This document shows positions 6,868 to 16,253 of a stretch of 64,000 nucleotides of DNA, one piece after another. The position numbers were made by a program, and so were the translations under genes. Source of the stretch: an uncultured Bulleidia sp. (GTDB lineage Bacteria; Bacillota_I; Bacilli_A; Erysipelotrichales; Erysipelotrichaceae). The stretch spans positions 1 through 64,000 of the forward strand of contig CAMUDN010000004.1 in NCBI GenBank assembly GCA_947087645.1. Reading direction: 5' to 3'. Within the stretch, counting starts at the first letter, position 1, and each line of letters starts with the position of its first letter. Under the pieces are notes generated by a model. It did not search any database and was not told the DNA's origin. It saw only the letters and a list, made by a program, of their open reading frames with translations.

Positions 6868-8715
6868 ATGCCAGTCAATAAGAAAAATAGTAATAAAAGA
6901 AATAATCGTAATAGTAGGGGAAAAAATAATTATCGCAATGATACTACTGCTGTTAAAAAAGATATGGTTATTCATAAGATAAGTTATAGTGATGGTATTA
7001 CAGTTGGTGAGTTGGCGGATAAGATTGGCAGACAAGCTTCCGAAATTATTAAAGTTTTATTTTTAGAAGGTAAAATGGTAACAATTAATTCCGCTTTAGA
7101 TGATGAAATGGTGCAACTTGTTTGTATTAGTTATGATATTGATGCCGAAAAAGTTAAAGTTAAAGATGAATTTAGTTTAGAAGATGAAGAAGAAGATAAA
7201 AGTGAAGATTTAATTAGTCGTCCACCAGTAGTAACTATTATGGGTCATGTTGATCATGGTAAAACAACATTATTGGACGCTATTCGAAAAACTAAAGTAG
7301 CTGCTAAAGAAGCCGGGGGAATTACTCAAGCTATAGGTGCTTATCAAGTTTCTATTGGTGGTCGTTCATTGACTTTTCTTGATACACCAGGTCATGAAGC
7401 TTTTACTGCAATGCGGGCAAGAGGAGCTGGCATTACCGATGTAGCAGTTATTGTAGTGGCGGCTGATGATGGTGTAATGCCACAAACAAGAGAGGCAATT
7501 GATCATGCTCGAGCAGCCAAAGTACCAATGATTATTGCAGTTAATAAAATGGATAAGCCAGAAGCTAATCCAGATCGAGTAAAAAATGAATTAGCAGAAT
7601 TAGGAATTATGCCAGAAGAATGGGGTGGGGATACTATTTTTGTTAATACTTCTGCTCGTAAAGGTGATGGCATTGAAGAATTATTAGAGACAATATTAAC
7701 CGTTGCTGATGTTTTAGAATTGAAAGCTAATCCGCATCGTATTGCGACAGGAACAGTTGTTGAAGCTAAATTAGATAAAGGTCGTGGACCAGTAGCTACT
7801 TTATTAGTACAAAATGGTACTTTATATCAAGGAGATCCAATTGTAGTTGGTACATCATTTGGACGAGTACGTAAAATGGTTGATGAAGATGGGAAGATAC
7901 TGAAAAAAGCAGGCCCATCAAGACCAGTTGAAATAATAGGTTTAAACGATGTTCCTGAAGCTGGTGATATTTTCCGTAGTTATGAAAATGAAAAAGAAGC
8001 ACGTAATATGGCAGATCGGCGTAAACGTCGTAAACAGGAAGAAGAAAGAAGAAAAACATCAGCAATGAGTTTAGAAGATCTTTCTGAACAAATTGAAGCA
8101 GGTAATATAAAAGAGATACCAGTTATTGTTAAAGCAGATGTACAAGGATCAGCAGAAGCTGTTAAATCATCATTGGAAAAATTAGAAGTTGAAGGTGTTA
8201 AAGTTAATGTTATTCGAGCAACTGCAGGTTCAATAACTGAATCGGATGTTATGTTAGCTAATGCTTCAAAAGCAATGATAATTGGTTTTGCGGTAAGACC
8301 AGATGCTAATGTTCGCAAAAAAGCAGAAGAAGCCGGAGTAACGATTCGTCTATATGACATTATCTATAAAGCAACCGAAGAAATGACTTTAGCAATGAAA
8401 GGAATGCTTGAACCGGTATTTGAAGAAGTTGTAATTGGACAAGCAGAAGTAAGAGAAACTTATAAAGCATCTAAAGTTGGCACAATAGGTGGTTGTATGG
8501 TTGTTGATGGTAAATTAGTATCTAATTGTAAAATTCGCTTGATTCGTGATGGAATTGTTATTTATACAGGTAAACTTGCTTCTTTAAAACGTTTTAAAGA
8601 CGATGCTAAAGAAGTATCTGCTGGATTTGATTGTGGTTTAACTATTGAGAACTTTAATGATATTAAAGTTGGTGATACAATCGAAGCATATCAGGATCAA
8701 GAAGTAGAGGTCTAA
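6868..8715 (+). CDS. infB: Translation initiation factor IF-2
   Basis: 615 residues, short for IF-2 because the N-terminal region is only a basic, Asn-rich stretch plus one IF2_N domain. The GTPase domain shows GHVDHGKTTLL (G1), DTPGHEAF (G3) and NKMDK (G4), followed by domain II, the linker helix and C-terminal domains for fMet-tRNA binding. It directs fMet-tRNA to the 30S P site. AGAGAGG precedes the ATG. It is fourth in the rimP operon and followed after 2 bases by rbfA. Confidence 0.96.
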   Translation: MPVNKKNSNKRNNRNSRGKNNYRNDTTAVKKDMVIHKISYSDGITVGELADKIGRQASEIIKVLFLEGKMVTINSALDDEMVQLVCISYDIDAEKVKVKDEFSLEDEEEDKSEDLISRPPVVTIMGHVDHGKTTLLDAIRKTKVAAKEAGGITQAIGAYQVSIGGRSLTFLDTPGHEAFTAMRARGAGITDVAVIVVAADDGVMPQTREAIDHARAAKVPMIIAVNKMDKPEANPDRVKNELAELGIMPEEWGGDTIFVNTSARKGDGIEELLETILTVADVLELKANPHRIATGTVVEAKLDKGRGPVATLLVQNGTLYQGDPIVVGTSFGRVRKMVDEDGKILKKAGPSRPVEIIGLNDVPEAGDIFRSYENEKEARNMADRRKRRKQEEERRKTSAMSLEDLSEQIEAGNIKEIPVIVKADVQGSAEAVKSSLEKLEVEGVKVNVIRATAGSITESDVMLANASKAMIIGFAVRPDANVRKKAEEAGVTIRLYDIIYKATEEMTLAMKGMLEPVFEEVVIGQAEVRETYKASKVGTIGGCMVVDGKLVSNCKIRLIRDGIVIYTGKLASLKRFKDDAKEVSAGFDCGLTIENFNDIKVGDTIEAYQDQEVEV

Positions 8716-8717
8716 AA

Positions 8718-9083
8718 ATGGCTACAAGTATTAAGCAAAAAAGATTGGAAGGTATAATACGTAAAGATATTTCTGATATTATTCAATTCCAATTAAAAGA
8801 TCCAGATGTTGGTTTTATAACGGTTACAGATGTTCAGGTTTCAAATGATCATAGCTATGCAACAGTATATGTTTCTTTTTTAGGTAAAAAAGAAAGAACG
8901 ATGGCAGGTTTGAAAGCATTGAATCGGGCAAGTGGTTTTATTCGTCGTGAATTAAGTCAGCTTTTAGCTATTCGTCGAACGCCGGAATTAATATTTAAAA
9001 ATGATGAAGCGATGGAGAATGGTCGACATATTGATGAGATTATTCAGAAAATAAATGAGCAACAAAAAAAGAACAATTCATAA
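8718..9083 (+). CDS. rbfA: 30S ribosome-binding factor RbfA
   Basis: 121 residues with the single KH-like fold. KRLEGIIRKDISDIIQ and DPDVGFITVTDVQVSNDHSYATVYVS are diagnostic. It helps maturation of the 5' region of 16S rRNA. It is the last gene of the operon; truB and ribF, which follow in Bacillus, are absent. Its last codons form the left arm of the terminator. Confidence 0.94.
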   Translation: MATSIKQKRLEGIIRKDISDIIQFQLKDPDVGFITVTDVQVSNDHSYATVYVSFLGKKERTMAGLKALNRASGFIRRELSQLLAIRRTPELIFKNDEAMENGRHIDEIIQKINEQQKKNNS

Positions 9084-9103
9084 TTATGTGAATTGTTCTT
9101 TTT
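9066..9103. terminator. Bidirectional terminator between rbfA and hit
   Basis: GAACAATTCA (9071-9080) pairs with TGAATTGTTC (9089-9098), flanked by A5 on the left and T5 on the right. It works in both directions and separates convergent units. The left arm lies inside the end of rbfA. Confidence 0.85.
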
Positions 9104-9136
9104 GATAAGTATAATTTATTGTTTTATGTTATATTT

Positions 9137-9535
9137 TTACTTCGTTTTTAGTTTAGTTAGTACAGATTGATAATCAGGTTCAGGATTAGCTTTAAATGTT
9201 GCTTTAAAACCATCATTCTCATTGTAACGAGGAATAAGATGAAAGTGAAGATGATGAACTGTTTGTCCAGCTATTTCATGAGCATTAGTTAAGACATTAA
9301 TACCATTAGCATTTAGTTTCTTAACTATTTTTTTGGCTAATTGACAAGCAACGCTCATTAGCTTAGCTGCTTCTTCATCAGGACATTCCAATAATGAATC
9401 ATAATGCTTTTTAGGAATCAATAAAGTATGACCTTTTGTTGATTGACTTATATCAAGAAAAGCTAAGAAATCCTGATCCTCATAAATTGTATAGCAAGGG
9501 ATCTTTTTATTTACAATATCACAAAATAAGCACAT
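9137..9535 (-). CDS. HIT-family nucleotide-binding protein
   Basis: 132 residues. The histidine triad is seen as VHHLHFHLIPR near residue 95. The start CLFCDIVNKKIPCYTIYED is typical of the Hit/HinT branch of purine nucleotide phosphoramidases. It is the last gene of a minus-strand operon, starting one base after the stop of the lipoprotein gene, with its ribosome site (AAGGTAAG) inside that gene. In Bacillus, hit is also close to prsA. Confidence 0.9.
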   Translation of the reverse strand: MCLFCDIVNKKIPCYTIYEDQDFLAFLDISQSTKGHTLLIPKKHYDSLLECPDEEAAKLMSVACQLAKKIVKKLNANGINVLTNAHEIAGQTVHHLHFHLIPRYNENDGFKATFKANPEPDYQSVLTKLKTK

Positions 9536-9536
9536 A

Positions 9537-10406
9537 TTATTTCTTACCTTGAATTACAATATTTGGGAAATCAGCTTTTAAAGCATCATATACAACTTTA
9601 TCATAAACATGGAAATTATATTTTTTAAAGTAGAATGTATTAGCATCAGCTGTTATGGAAGAATCTTTTTTCAAATGTTCTGTAATTTCTTTTTGTAATT
9701 TATTGACATCTTTAGAATCAATTAAAACTAAATTAAATGTAACACCATCTGAACTTTTAACTAATGTCCAACCGAGTTCTTTTTTCTGTGATTGGATAGC
9801 ATTACGTACTAAAGAATCAACTTCTTTAGAATCAAGGGTAAAAATCTTTTTAATAAATTTATTTGTTGAATTGTATTTTTTAGCTATTTCTTCAATGTTT
9901 GCATTAGCTTTTTTTAATTCTGTTAATGCTTCATTAGCTTTCTTTTCATCTTTGAAAATAATAACACTTGCTTGCACGGGCTGATATTTCTTGCTAATTT
10001 CAGCATAATTAGCAAGAATATATTTTTCAGCTAATTTCTGAGCTTGTTGTGATGGTATAAGGTAGTCATTTAAATATTGATCTTCAGTCATTTTAGTATT
10101 AGAAAGATATGATTTAAAACTATCACCATAAAGCTTTTTATAATTATTTAAAGTGTCTTTAGCAGCTTTTTTCATTTCTTCATTAACTGGTACTTCTAAA
10201 GCAGCAATTTGCTTAATAGCCATTGAATTAACTGTACTTGCTCCGAATGCTTGTTTCATAGATGTATATAATTCACCTTTTGTAATAGTATTTTTTCCAA
10301 CCTTCATTAATACATCATTTGCTTTATTCACTTTAGTAACAGCATCACTACAAGCAGTTAATGTTGCTAGTGATAGTGTTAATAATATTTTTTTACTTAA
10401 CTTCAT
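9537..10406 (-). CDS. PrsA-like lipoprotein, probable foldase
   Basis: 289 residues from the ATG at 10406; an in-frame GTG at 10421 would overlap the upstream gene. A lipoprotein signal has a basic start, a hydrophobic core and the lipobox LTAC, giving Cys19 as acylation site. The body has the SurA/PrsA-like N-terminal helices (ITKGELYTSMKQAFG). The segment where a parvulin domain would be (VQASVIIFKDEKKANEAL...IAKKYNS) is short and degenerate, so it may be a chaperone without prolyl isomerase activity. It is next to a second PrsA-like gene. Confidence 0.75.
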   Translation of the reverse strand: MKLSKKILLTLSLATLTACSDAVTKVNKANDVLMKVGKNTITKGELYTSMKQAFGASTVNSMAIKQIAALEVPVNEEMKKAAKDTLNNYKKLYGDSFKSYLSNTKMTEDQYLNDYLIPSQQAQKLAEKYILANYAEISKKYQPVQASVIIFKDEKKANEALTELKKANANIEEIAKKYNSTNKFIKKIFTLDSKEVDSLVRNAIQSQKKELGWTLVKSSDGVTFNLVLIDSKDVNKLQKEITEHLKKDSSITADANTFYFKKYNFHVYDKVVYDALKADFPNIVIQGKK

Positions 10407-10407
10407 T

Positions 10408-11388
10408 TTATTTTTTCTCACTTTCTTGGATACCTAAAGATGATTTAATATCTTTTTCAATATCTTTATGACCAGCAAAGTCAATACCTAAAGTATTAGC
10501 TTTTTCCCAAATAGCTTTGTTATTTAAGGTGTTATCATAACTTGATACTAACTGTAAATAAGGATCTGATTTTGGATTAAGTGAAGCTAAGCTATCAGCT
10601 TTTGTAGCATCGGCTTTAATTTTAAAGAAACCAAAATTCTTGGAGTAGATCCATTTACTAACTTCGGCCTCATTTAAAGCTAAAGATGTTTCTAAAAAGG
10701 AAGAGTCAAGATTCGATGTGTTTTTATCTATGATACCTAAACGTCCTTTATTAGCTACCGCTGTTGTATCTTCAGTATATTTAGCAGCTACATCGGCAAA
10801 GTTTTCATTGGCTTTTAATTTAGCATCAATTTCATCCATTTTCTTTTGCATTGCAGGGCTAGGCTTTTCTGAAGGCTTATTCTTGTCTTCAAACTTAATT
10901 AAAATATAAGATATTTGTCTTATTTTTAATTCGTCAAAACGTTTTTTAGCATAATCAGCAGCAATTTGTTGAATCTTTTGTGTGTTAATTAAATATTCCT
11001 CTAAATCAGTAAAGCCAGACGATTGTAAATCTGTTCTTAGATGTGCTTCATATTCTTTACCATAACGCTGTTCATAGTTAGAAATGATACTCTTTTTTTG
11101 ACTTGAAGCTATATCTTTCATGGCACTTGTTGTTGATATTGTATCATCAGCTACTTTTCGTTTAAAAAGAGCAACCATTGCTTCTTTACCATTTAAACGA
11201 TACATCTCATCATATAAAGAATCAGCACTTGTATCTTTGTTATTTAAATTAAAAACAACATCTTGACCATTTGCTTTTTTACCTTTTAATTTTCCTTTAT
11301 TGGTATCATATATATAGTAGGTAGAAATGCATATAAAAATAGCAACAATAACTACTATAAACCAATTTTTCTTTAAAAATTTACCCAT
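10408..11388 (-). CDS. PrsA/SurA-like membrane-anchored peptidyl-prolyl isomerase
   Basis: 326 residues from ATG 11388, chosen for AAGGAGA just upstream. One N-terminal helix (about residues 8-25) follows MGKFLKKN; there is no lipobox cysteine, so it should be anchored by the helix with an extracytoplasmic body. The parvulin domain spans about 170-270 (RQISYILIKFED, FADVAAKYTEDT, NKGRLGII). It likely assists folding of exported proteins. It is the first gene of the operon, one base before the lipoprotein gene, and divergent from the suf operon. Confidence 0.8.
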   Translation of the reverse strand: MGKFLKKNWFIVVIVAIFICISTYYIYDTNKGKLKGKKANGQDVVFNLNNKDTSADSLYDEMYRLNGKEAMVALFKRKVADDTISTTSAMKDIASSQKKSIISNYEQRYGKEYEAHLRTDLQSSGFTDLEEYLINTQKIQQIAADYAKKRFDELKIRQISYILIKFEDKNKPSEKPSPAMQKKMDEIDAKLKANENFADVAAKYTEDTTAVANKGRLGIIDKNTSNLDSSFLETSLALNEAEVSKWIYSKNFGFFKIKADATKADSLASLNPKSDPYLQLVSSYDNTLNNKAIWEKANTLGIDFAGHKDIEKDIKSSLGIQESEKK

Positions 11389-11479
11389 ATCGGTCTCCTT
11401 CATATCGACTAAAATTATAAGGTAAAAATTAGTACTTATCAATAAAATCATCTAAAGCCTAAAAAGATAAGAATAATGC

Positions 11480-11485
11480 TATAAT
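11480..11485 (+). promoter_or_regulatory. -10 element of the suf operon
   Basis: TATAAT lies 18 bases before the sufC ATG. No good -35 hexamer is seen at the expected distance. Confidence 0.4.
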
Positions 11486-11503
11486 CTAGCATGTGAGGTA
11501 GTT

Positions 11504-12340
11504 ATGAAAAAGTTAGAGATCAAAAATCTACATGTTTGTGTAGGCGATAAAGAAATATTGAAAGGGATTGATTTGACCATTGGTGAAAATGAAGTACATG
11601 CTTTAATGGGTCCAAATGGTAATGGTAAATCGACTTTACTAGCTGCTATTATGGGTAATCCGGTATATTCCGTAACACAGGGGTCTATTTTTTATGACGG
11701 TCAAGATATTTTGGCAATGCCGGTTAATGAGCGTTCTATTGCCGGCTTGTTTTTAGCTATGCAATATCCTCAAGAAATACCTGGTGTTACTAATTCCGAC
11801 TTTTTAAGAGCCGCTATGAATGTTCGGCGAAAGACACCAATACCACTATTTACTTTTATTAAAGAAATGGAAAAAACGATTAGTGAATTACAAATGAAAG
11901 AAGATTTAGCACATCGTTTTTTAAATGAAGGTTTTTCCGGTGGTGAAAAAAAGCGTAATGAAATTGTACAAATGGAACTTTTAAGACCAAGTCTTTCCAT
12001 GCTTGATGAAATTGATTCTGGTTTAGATGTTGATGCAATGCATATAGTTGCAAATGCCATTAATCATCTAAGAGAAGAAACACATATGTCCTTAGTAATT
12101 GTTTCTCATTATGATCGTTTCTTTTCATTGATTGAGCCACAATTTACCCATGTTTTAATTGACGGCCGAATTGCTGTGCAGGGTGATGGTGACTTAGCCC
12201 GTAAAATTGATCATGATGGTTATGATTGGGTATATAAAGAATATAATATTGAGCCTCCAATTCAACATAAGCCAAGAGTATCACCACGTATTCTTGGTAC
12301 TTGTGCAGTACGAAAAATGACAAAGGGAGATAAAAAATGA
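11504..12340 (+). CDS. sufC: Fe-S cluster assembly ATPase SufC
   Basis: 278 residues. ABC ATPase with Walker A GPNGNGKSTL, signature FSGGEKKR and Walker B LSMLDEIDSGLD, all in the SufC form. About 25 extra C-terminal residues (EPPIQHKPRVSP...) go beyond the usual end. It powers the SufBCD scaffold that builds Fe-S clusters. It is the first gene of sufCDSUB and overlaps sufD by 4 bases. Confidence 0.95.
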   Translation: MKKLEIKNLHVCVGDKEILKGIDLTIGENEVHALMGPNGNGKSTLLAAIMGNPVYSVTQGSIFYDGQDILAMPVNERSIAGLFLAMQYPQEIPGVTNSDFLRAAMNVRRKTPIPLFTFIKEMEKTISELQMKEDLAHRFLNEGFSGGEKKRNEIVQMELLRPSLSMLDEIDSGLDVDAMHIVANAINHLREETHMSLVIVSHYDRFFSLIEPQFTHVLIDGRIAVQGDGDLARKIDHDGYDWVYKEYNIEPPIQHKPRVSPRILGTCAVRKMTKGDKK

Positions 12341-13137
12341 TTTTTGTTTATGCCGATAAAGAAATTCGTTTAGCACAAGGTTTTAATGAAATAGTAATTG
12401 ATACTGATCGTGATGTTGAATTATCGTTAGAAAATAATTTTGTAGATACGATTGTTTTTATTCGTCTCAAAAGGGTTGGTAATTTACATTTACGTAGTTT
12501 TCATTTTGCTAATAGTTCATGTCGCATTTTAGTTTGGAATACTTTAAATGCTAAATTATTAAGTGATGAGCATCATGAAATAATGGCGAATGCTGATCTA
12601 AAAATTTGCTATGCGGAAATTAGTCGTCATGAGGTAGAACGTAATACTTGGATTGCCTTAAGAGAAAAAGGAGCCCATGGTTTAGTTTCTTGTTCTGGTT
12701 TAGTGGCTGATAAATTTAATGTTATTTCTGATGTAGTTAATTTTGCACCTGAAACAGTTGGTGAAATTTGTAATTTTATGGTTGTTTTAAAAGGTGGAAA
12801 ATTATATATAGATGCAATTGGTAAAATTATTAAAGGGGCATATCATTCACAATCACATCAACAATCACGGGCAATGTGTTTTGCAAGTGGTCAAACAAGT
12901 ACAATTATTCCTAAATTAATTATTGATGAAAATGATGTCCAGGCTTCACATGCAATGACAATAGGTCGGATGAATGAAGAAGCTATGTTCTATTTAAATT
13001 CTCGTGGTTTAAGTCAGAAACAAGCAACGGCTTTAATAGCTCGTGGATATTTGCAACCAATAACTAATTTTTTAGGGGCAACCGGTTTAGAAAAAGAGTT
13101 GCAAAATGAATTAGAAAGGGAGTTGGTTAATTTATGA
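12337..13137 (+). CDS. sufD: Fe-S cluster assembly protein SufD, short form
   Basis: 266 residues, against about 420-440 in most SufD. What is present is the beta-helix core and the C-terminal block ASHAMTIGRMNEEAMFYLNSRGL, where the histidine corresponds to the conserved SufD His near the cluster site. The N-terminal helical domain is missing. Position between sufC and sufS and overlaps of 4 bases on both sides show an intact operon, not a broken gene. Expected partner of SufB and SufC in the scaffold. Confidence 0.88.
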   Translation: MIFVYADKEIRLAQGFNEIVIDTDRDVELSLENNFVDTIVFIRLKRVGNLHLRSFHFANSSCRILVWNTLNAKLLSDEHHEIMANADLKICYAEISRHEVERNTWIALREKGAHGLVSCSGLVADKFNVISDVVNFAPETVGEICNFMVVLKGGKLYIDAIGKIIKGAYHSQSHQQSRAMCFASGQTSTIIPKLIIDENDVQASHAMTIGRMNEEAMFYLNSRGLSQKQATALIARGYLQPITNFLGATGLEKELQNELERELVNL

Positions 13138-14348
13138 TAAATAATGATAATATTCGTCAACAGTTTCCAATGATTCGTAATCACCCTAATTTAGTATATT
13201 TAGACAATGGTGCAACAACTTATAAACCAGATTGTGTTATTCAGGCAGTTTTAAAGTATTATCAGGAATATACTTCAAATGTTGAAAGAGGTGACTATGA
13301 AACGGCTATCCAAGCTGATCATGCATATGAAGAAGTAAGAAGCAAAGTAGCTAAGTTAATTAATGCTAAAAGTGAAAAAGAAATTGTTTTTACAGCTAAT
13401 GTAACAGCATCGTTAAATCAAGTTGTTTATGGTTTAGCAGCTCAATTACAAAAAGGTGATATTGTTTATTTAACTGAAGGTGAACATGCTTCTAATGTTT
13501 TACCATGGTTTCATTTACAAGCAACTATTGGTATTGAAATTAAATATTTACCAGTTGATAATGTTGGCTTAGTTCAATTAACAAATTTAAAATTAGACAA
13601 AAAGACAAAAGTCATTTCTTTAGCTGCTTTAACAAATGTTTTAGGAACAGTCCAACCAATTGCCAAATTAAGTAATTTAATACATGAACAAAAGGGATAT
13701 TTGGTAGTTGATGCTGCTCAAATGATAGCTCATCATAAAATTGATGTTCAAAAATATGATATTGATTATTTATGTTTTTCATCACACAAAATGTATGGTC
13801 CAAATGGGGTTGGTGTTTTATATGGTAAAAAAGAATTGTTAGATAAAATGTATCCCATTGGTTTAGGTGGTGGAATGAATGCTCGTTTCTATCGGGAAGG
13901 AAAAATTGTGCTAAAAGAGACACCATATAAATTTGAAGCAGGCACACCGAATATAGAAGGTGTAATAGGCTTAGGGGCAGCTTGTGATTTTTTGCTTGGT
14001 ATTGGTCTTGATGAGATTGAACAATATGAACGACAATTACGAAGTTATTTTTATCAAAAAGTTAAAGATATTCCTTTTCTGCAAATATATAATAAAGAAA
14101 ATAAAGATGGACCAATTACTTTTAATGTTAAAAACATTTTTGCTCAAGATGTGGCAGGTTATTTAGCAGCTCATCATATAGCAGTTAGATCAGGTAATCA
14201 TTGTGCTAAATTATTACATCATATAATTTGTACGGATCAGTCAGTAAGAGCATCCTTAGCTATTTATAATAATAAAGCTGATATTGATTATTTTGTAAAA
14301 GTAATTAAAGAAATAAGTTTAGAAAAGACAATTGATATCTTTTTTTAG
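13134..14348 (+). CDS. sufS: Cysteine desulfurase SufS
   Basis: 404 residues, normal length. PLP-dependent removal of sulfur from cysteine for Fe-S assembly. The PLP lysine is in SSHKMYGPNGVGVLYG and the persulfide cysteine in RSGNHCAKLL. YLDNGATTYKP near the N-terminus is typical. It starts on the overlapping stop of sufD and precedes sufU, its sulfur acceptor in Bacillota. Confidence 0.95.
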   Translation: MINNDNIRQQFPMIRNHPNLVYLDNGATTYKPDCVIQAVLKYYQEYTSNVERGDYETAIQADHAYEEVRSKVAKLINAKSEKEIVFTANVTASLNQVVYGLAAQLQKGDIVYLTEGEHASNVLPWFHLQATIGIEIKYLPVDNVGLVQLTNLKLDKKTKVISLAALTNVLGTVQPIAKLSNLIHEQKGYLVVDAAQMIAHHKIDVQKYDIDYLCFSSHKMYGPNGVGVLYGKKELLDKMYPIGLGGGMNARFYREGKIVLKETPYKFEAGTPNIEGVIGLGAACDFLLGIGLDEIEQYERQLRSYFYQKVKDIPFLQIYNKENKDGPITFNVKNIFAQDVAGYLAAHHIAVRSGNHCAKLLHHIICTDQSVRASLAIYNNKADIDYFVKVIKEISLEKTIDIFF

Positions 14349-14359
14349 GGGGAAGTAAT

Positions 14360-14812
14360 ATGAGTAATCGAGAATATCGTGATCAAATGGATGTGTTAAG
14401 AGAATTAATTCTTGATCATTATAAATATCCACATCATCATCATTTAACTAAAGATCTTGATTATCAATCAGTTCATAAAGCTTCAGATAGTTGTATTGAT
14501 GATATAACAGTTGAAGCAAAGGTTGTTAATGGTAAAATCGTAGATATCAATTTTGAAGGTGTAGCTTGTGCTATTTCAACAGCAGCAACATCTATGATGA
14601 GTGATCTTTTGATCGGTAAGGATATTGTACAAGCAAGAAAAATCATTGCTAATTATTTACATATGATCCATGAAGAACCATATGATCCAGATATTTTAGA
14701 AGAAGCAATTGCTTTAAAAAATGTTTATCGGCAAGCAAATCGCATAAAATGTGCATCTATTGGTTGGCATGCAATACAAGAAATATTGGATAAGGAGGAA
14801 GAAAATGAGTGA
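14360..14812 (+). CDS. sufU: Sulfur-transfer protein SufU
   Basis: 150 residues. It keeps the SufU zinc set: a CxD motif (SCIDD), the central cysteine in GVACAIS and the third in IKCASIGW. The insert typical of SufU compared with IscU is present. It accepts persulfide sulfur from SufS. GGGGGAAG precedes the ATG. The 3' end overlaps sufB by 8 bases. Confidence 0.93.
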   Translation: MSNREYRDQMDVLRELILDHYKYPHHHHLTKDLDYQSVHKASDSCIDDITVEAKVVNGKIVDINFEGVACAISTAATSMMSDLLIGKDIVQARKIIANYLHMIHEEPYDPDILEEAIALKNVYRQANRIKCASIGWHAIQEILDKEEENE

Positions 14813-16217
14813 AAAAGATAATGAAGATATTTTACAAGCACAAGATAATTATAAATATGGCTTTCATGATAATGTTTCCTCTATTTTTGATACAGGTAAA
14901 GGCATTAATGAAGAAGTTGTAAGGCAAATTTCTAAAGCTAAAAAAGAACCTGAATGGATGCTTAAAAAGAGAATTCAAGCATATCATTGTTTTGAACAAA
15001 TGGCTTTGCCAAAATGGGGTCCTGATTTAAAAGAAATAGATTTTCAAGATTTTACATATTTTAGAAGAGTTTCTAAAGAGATGGAAAGATCATGGTCAGA
15101 TGTTCCGGAAGATATCAAGAATACTTTTGAAAAATTAGGTATTCCCCAAGCGGAAAAAGATTTTTTAGCTGGTGTTACGACACAATATGAATCTGAAGCA
15201 GTTTATCATTCAATGCTTAAAGAAGTTGAAGAAAAAGGTGTTATTTTTTTAGATATTGATTCAGCTTTGAAAGAATATCCTGATTTATTTCGTAAGTATT
15301 TTGGCACTATTGTAGCTGCTAAAGATAATAAATTAGCTGCTTTAAATGCGGCTGTATGGTCAGGTGGAAGTTTTATTTATGTACCGCCATATGTTAAATT
15401 AGAAAAACCTTTACAGTCATATTTTCGAATTAATTCTGAAGCTATGGGTCAATTTGAAAGGACCATCATTATTGTTGATGAAGGAGCAGAAATTTCATAT
15501 GTTGAAGGTTGTACAGCACCTCAATATTCAAAAGACTCGTTACATGCAGCTGTAGTTGAAGTCTTTGTAGCTAAAAAAGCAAAGTGCCGTTATTCATCAA
15601 TTCAAAATTGGTCAGCTAATATTTTGAATTTAGTAACCAAAAGAGCATTAGTTGAAGAAGATGGTACAATGGAATGGGTTGATGGTAATATAGGTTCACG
15701 TATTACGATGAAATATCCATGTTGTATTTTAGCTGGTGAACGAGCAAGTGGTTTATGTATTTCTATTGCAGTTGGTTCACAAAATCAGATTCAAGATTCA
15801 GGAGCAAAGATGATTCATGTTGCTCCTTATACCCGTTCTTCGGTTATTTCTAAGTCAATTTCTCGAAAAGGCGGTATTACTAATTATCGGGATGTTATTC
15901 GTTTTTCACCACACGCTAAATATGCTAAATCACATATTGAATGTGATACTTTAATTCTTGATAATATGTCAAAGTCGGATACTATTCCAGTAAATATTAA
16001 TTTAAATAACAGTTCAACTATTGAACATGAAGCAAAAGTTTCAAAAATTTCTGAGGATCAGTTATTTTATTTAATGTCCCGTGGTTTAAGTGAAGAGGCA
16101 GCTACAGAAATGATTGTAATGGGCTTTTTAGAACCATTTACGCGTGAATTGCCAATGGAATATGCAGTTGAACTAAATCAATTATTAAAAATTGATATGA
16201 GTAATTCAGTTGGTTAA
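14805..16217 (+). CDS. sufB: Fe-S cluster assembly scaffold SufB
   Basis: 470 residues from ATG 14805, selected because AAGGAGG (14792-14798) precedes it; a longer in-frame start at 14751 lies deep in sufU. The family blocks are YVPPYVKLEKPLQSYFRIN, SYVEGCTAP, HIECDTLI and EHEAKVSKISEDQLFYL, in the usual order. It forms the SufBC2D scaffold. It is the last gene of the operon; no strong terminator follows, and priA starts 36 bases later from its own -10. Confidence 0.95.
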   Translation: MSEKDNEDILQAQDNYKYGFHDNVSSIFDTGKGINEEVVRQISKAKKEPEWMLKKRIQAYHCFEQMALPKWGPDLKEIDFQDFTYFRRVSKEMERSWSDVPEDIKNTFEKLGIPQAEKDFLAGVTTQYESEAVYHSMLKEVEEKGVIFLDIDSALKEYPDLFRKYFGTIVAAKDNKLAALNAAVWSGGSFIYVPPYVKLEKPLQSYFRINSEAMGQFERTIIIVDEGAEISYVEGCTAPQYSKDSLHAAVVEVFVAKKAKCRYSSIQNWSANILNLVTKRALVEEDGTMEWVDGNIGSRITMKYPCCILAGERASGLCISIAVGSQNQIQDSGAKMIHVAPYTRSSVISKSISRKGGITNYRDVIRFSPHAKYAKSHIECDTLILDNMSKSDTIPVNINLNNSSTIEHEAKVSKISEDQLFYLMSRGLSEEAATEMIVMGFLEPFTRELPMEYAVELNQLLKIDMSNSVG

Positions 16218-16237
16218 AGCGTTTAAAAGAATAACTT

Positions 16238-16247
16238 TTGGTATAAT
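16238..16247 (+). promoter_or_regulatory. Extended -10 promoter of priA
   Basis: TGG-TATAAT (hexamer 16242-16247) with a TG upstream. The predicted start of transcription is about base 16254, the A of the priA start codon, and no Shine-Dalgarno sequence is present. Confidence 0.5.
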
Positions 16248-16253
16248 GTAATC

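Noticed and set aside
7980..8360. 126-codon antisense frame within infB
   Set aside because: Lies fully opposite a well-conserved gene. Ser/Ala-rich antisense frames are expected from the codon bias here.
10153..10437. 94-codon forward frame opposite the lipoprotein gene
   Set aside because: Antisense shadow of the PrsA-like signal peptide region; the hydrophobic look comes from the complement of Lys/Asn codons.
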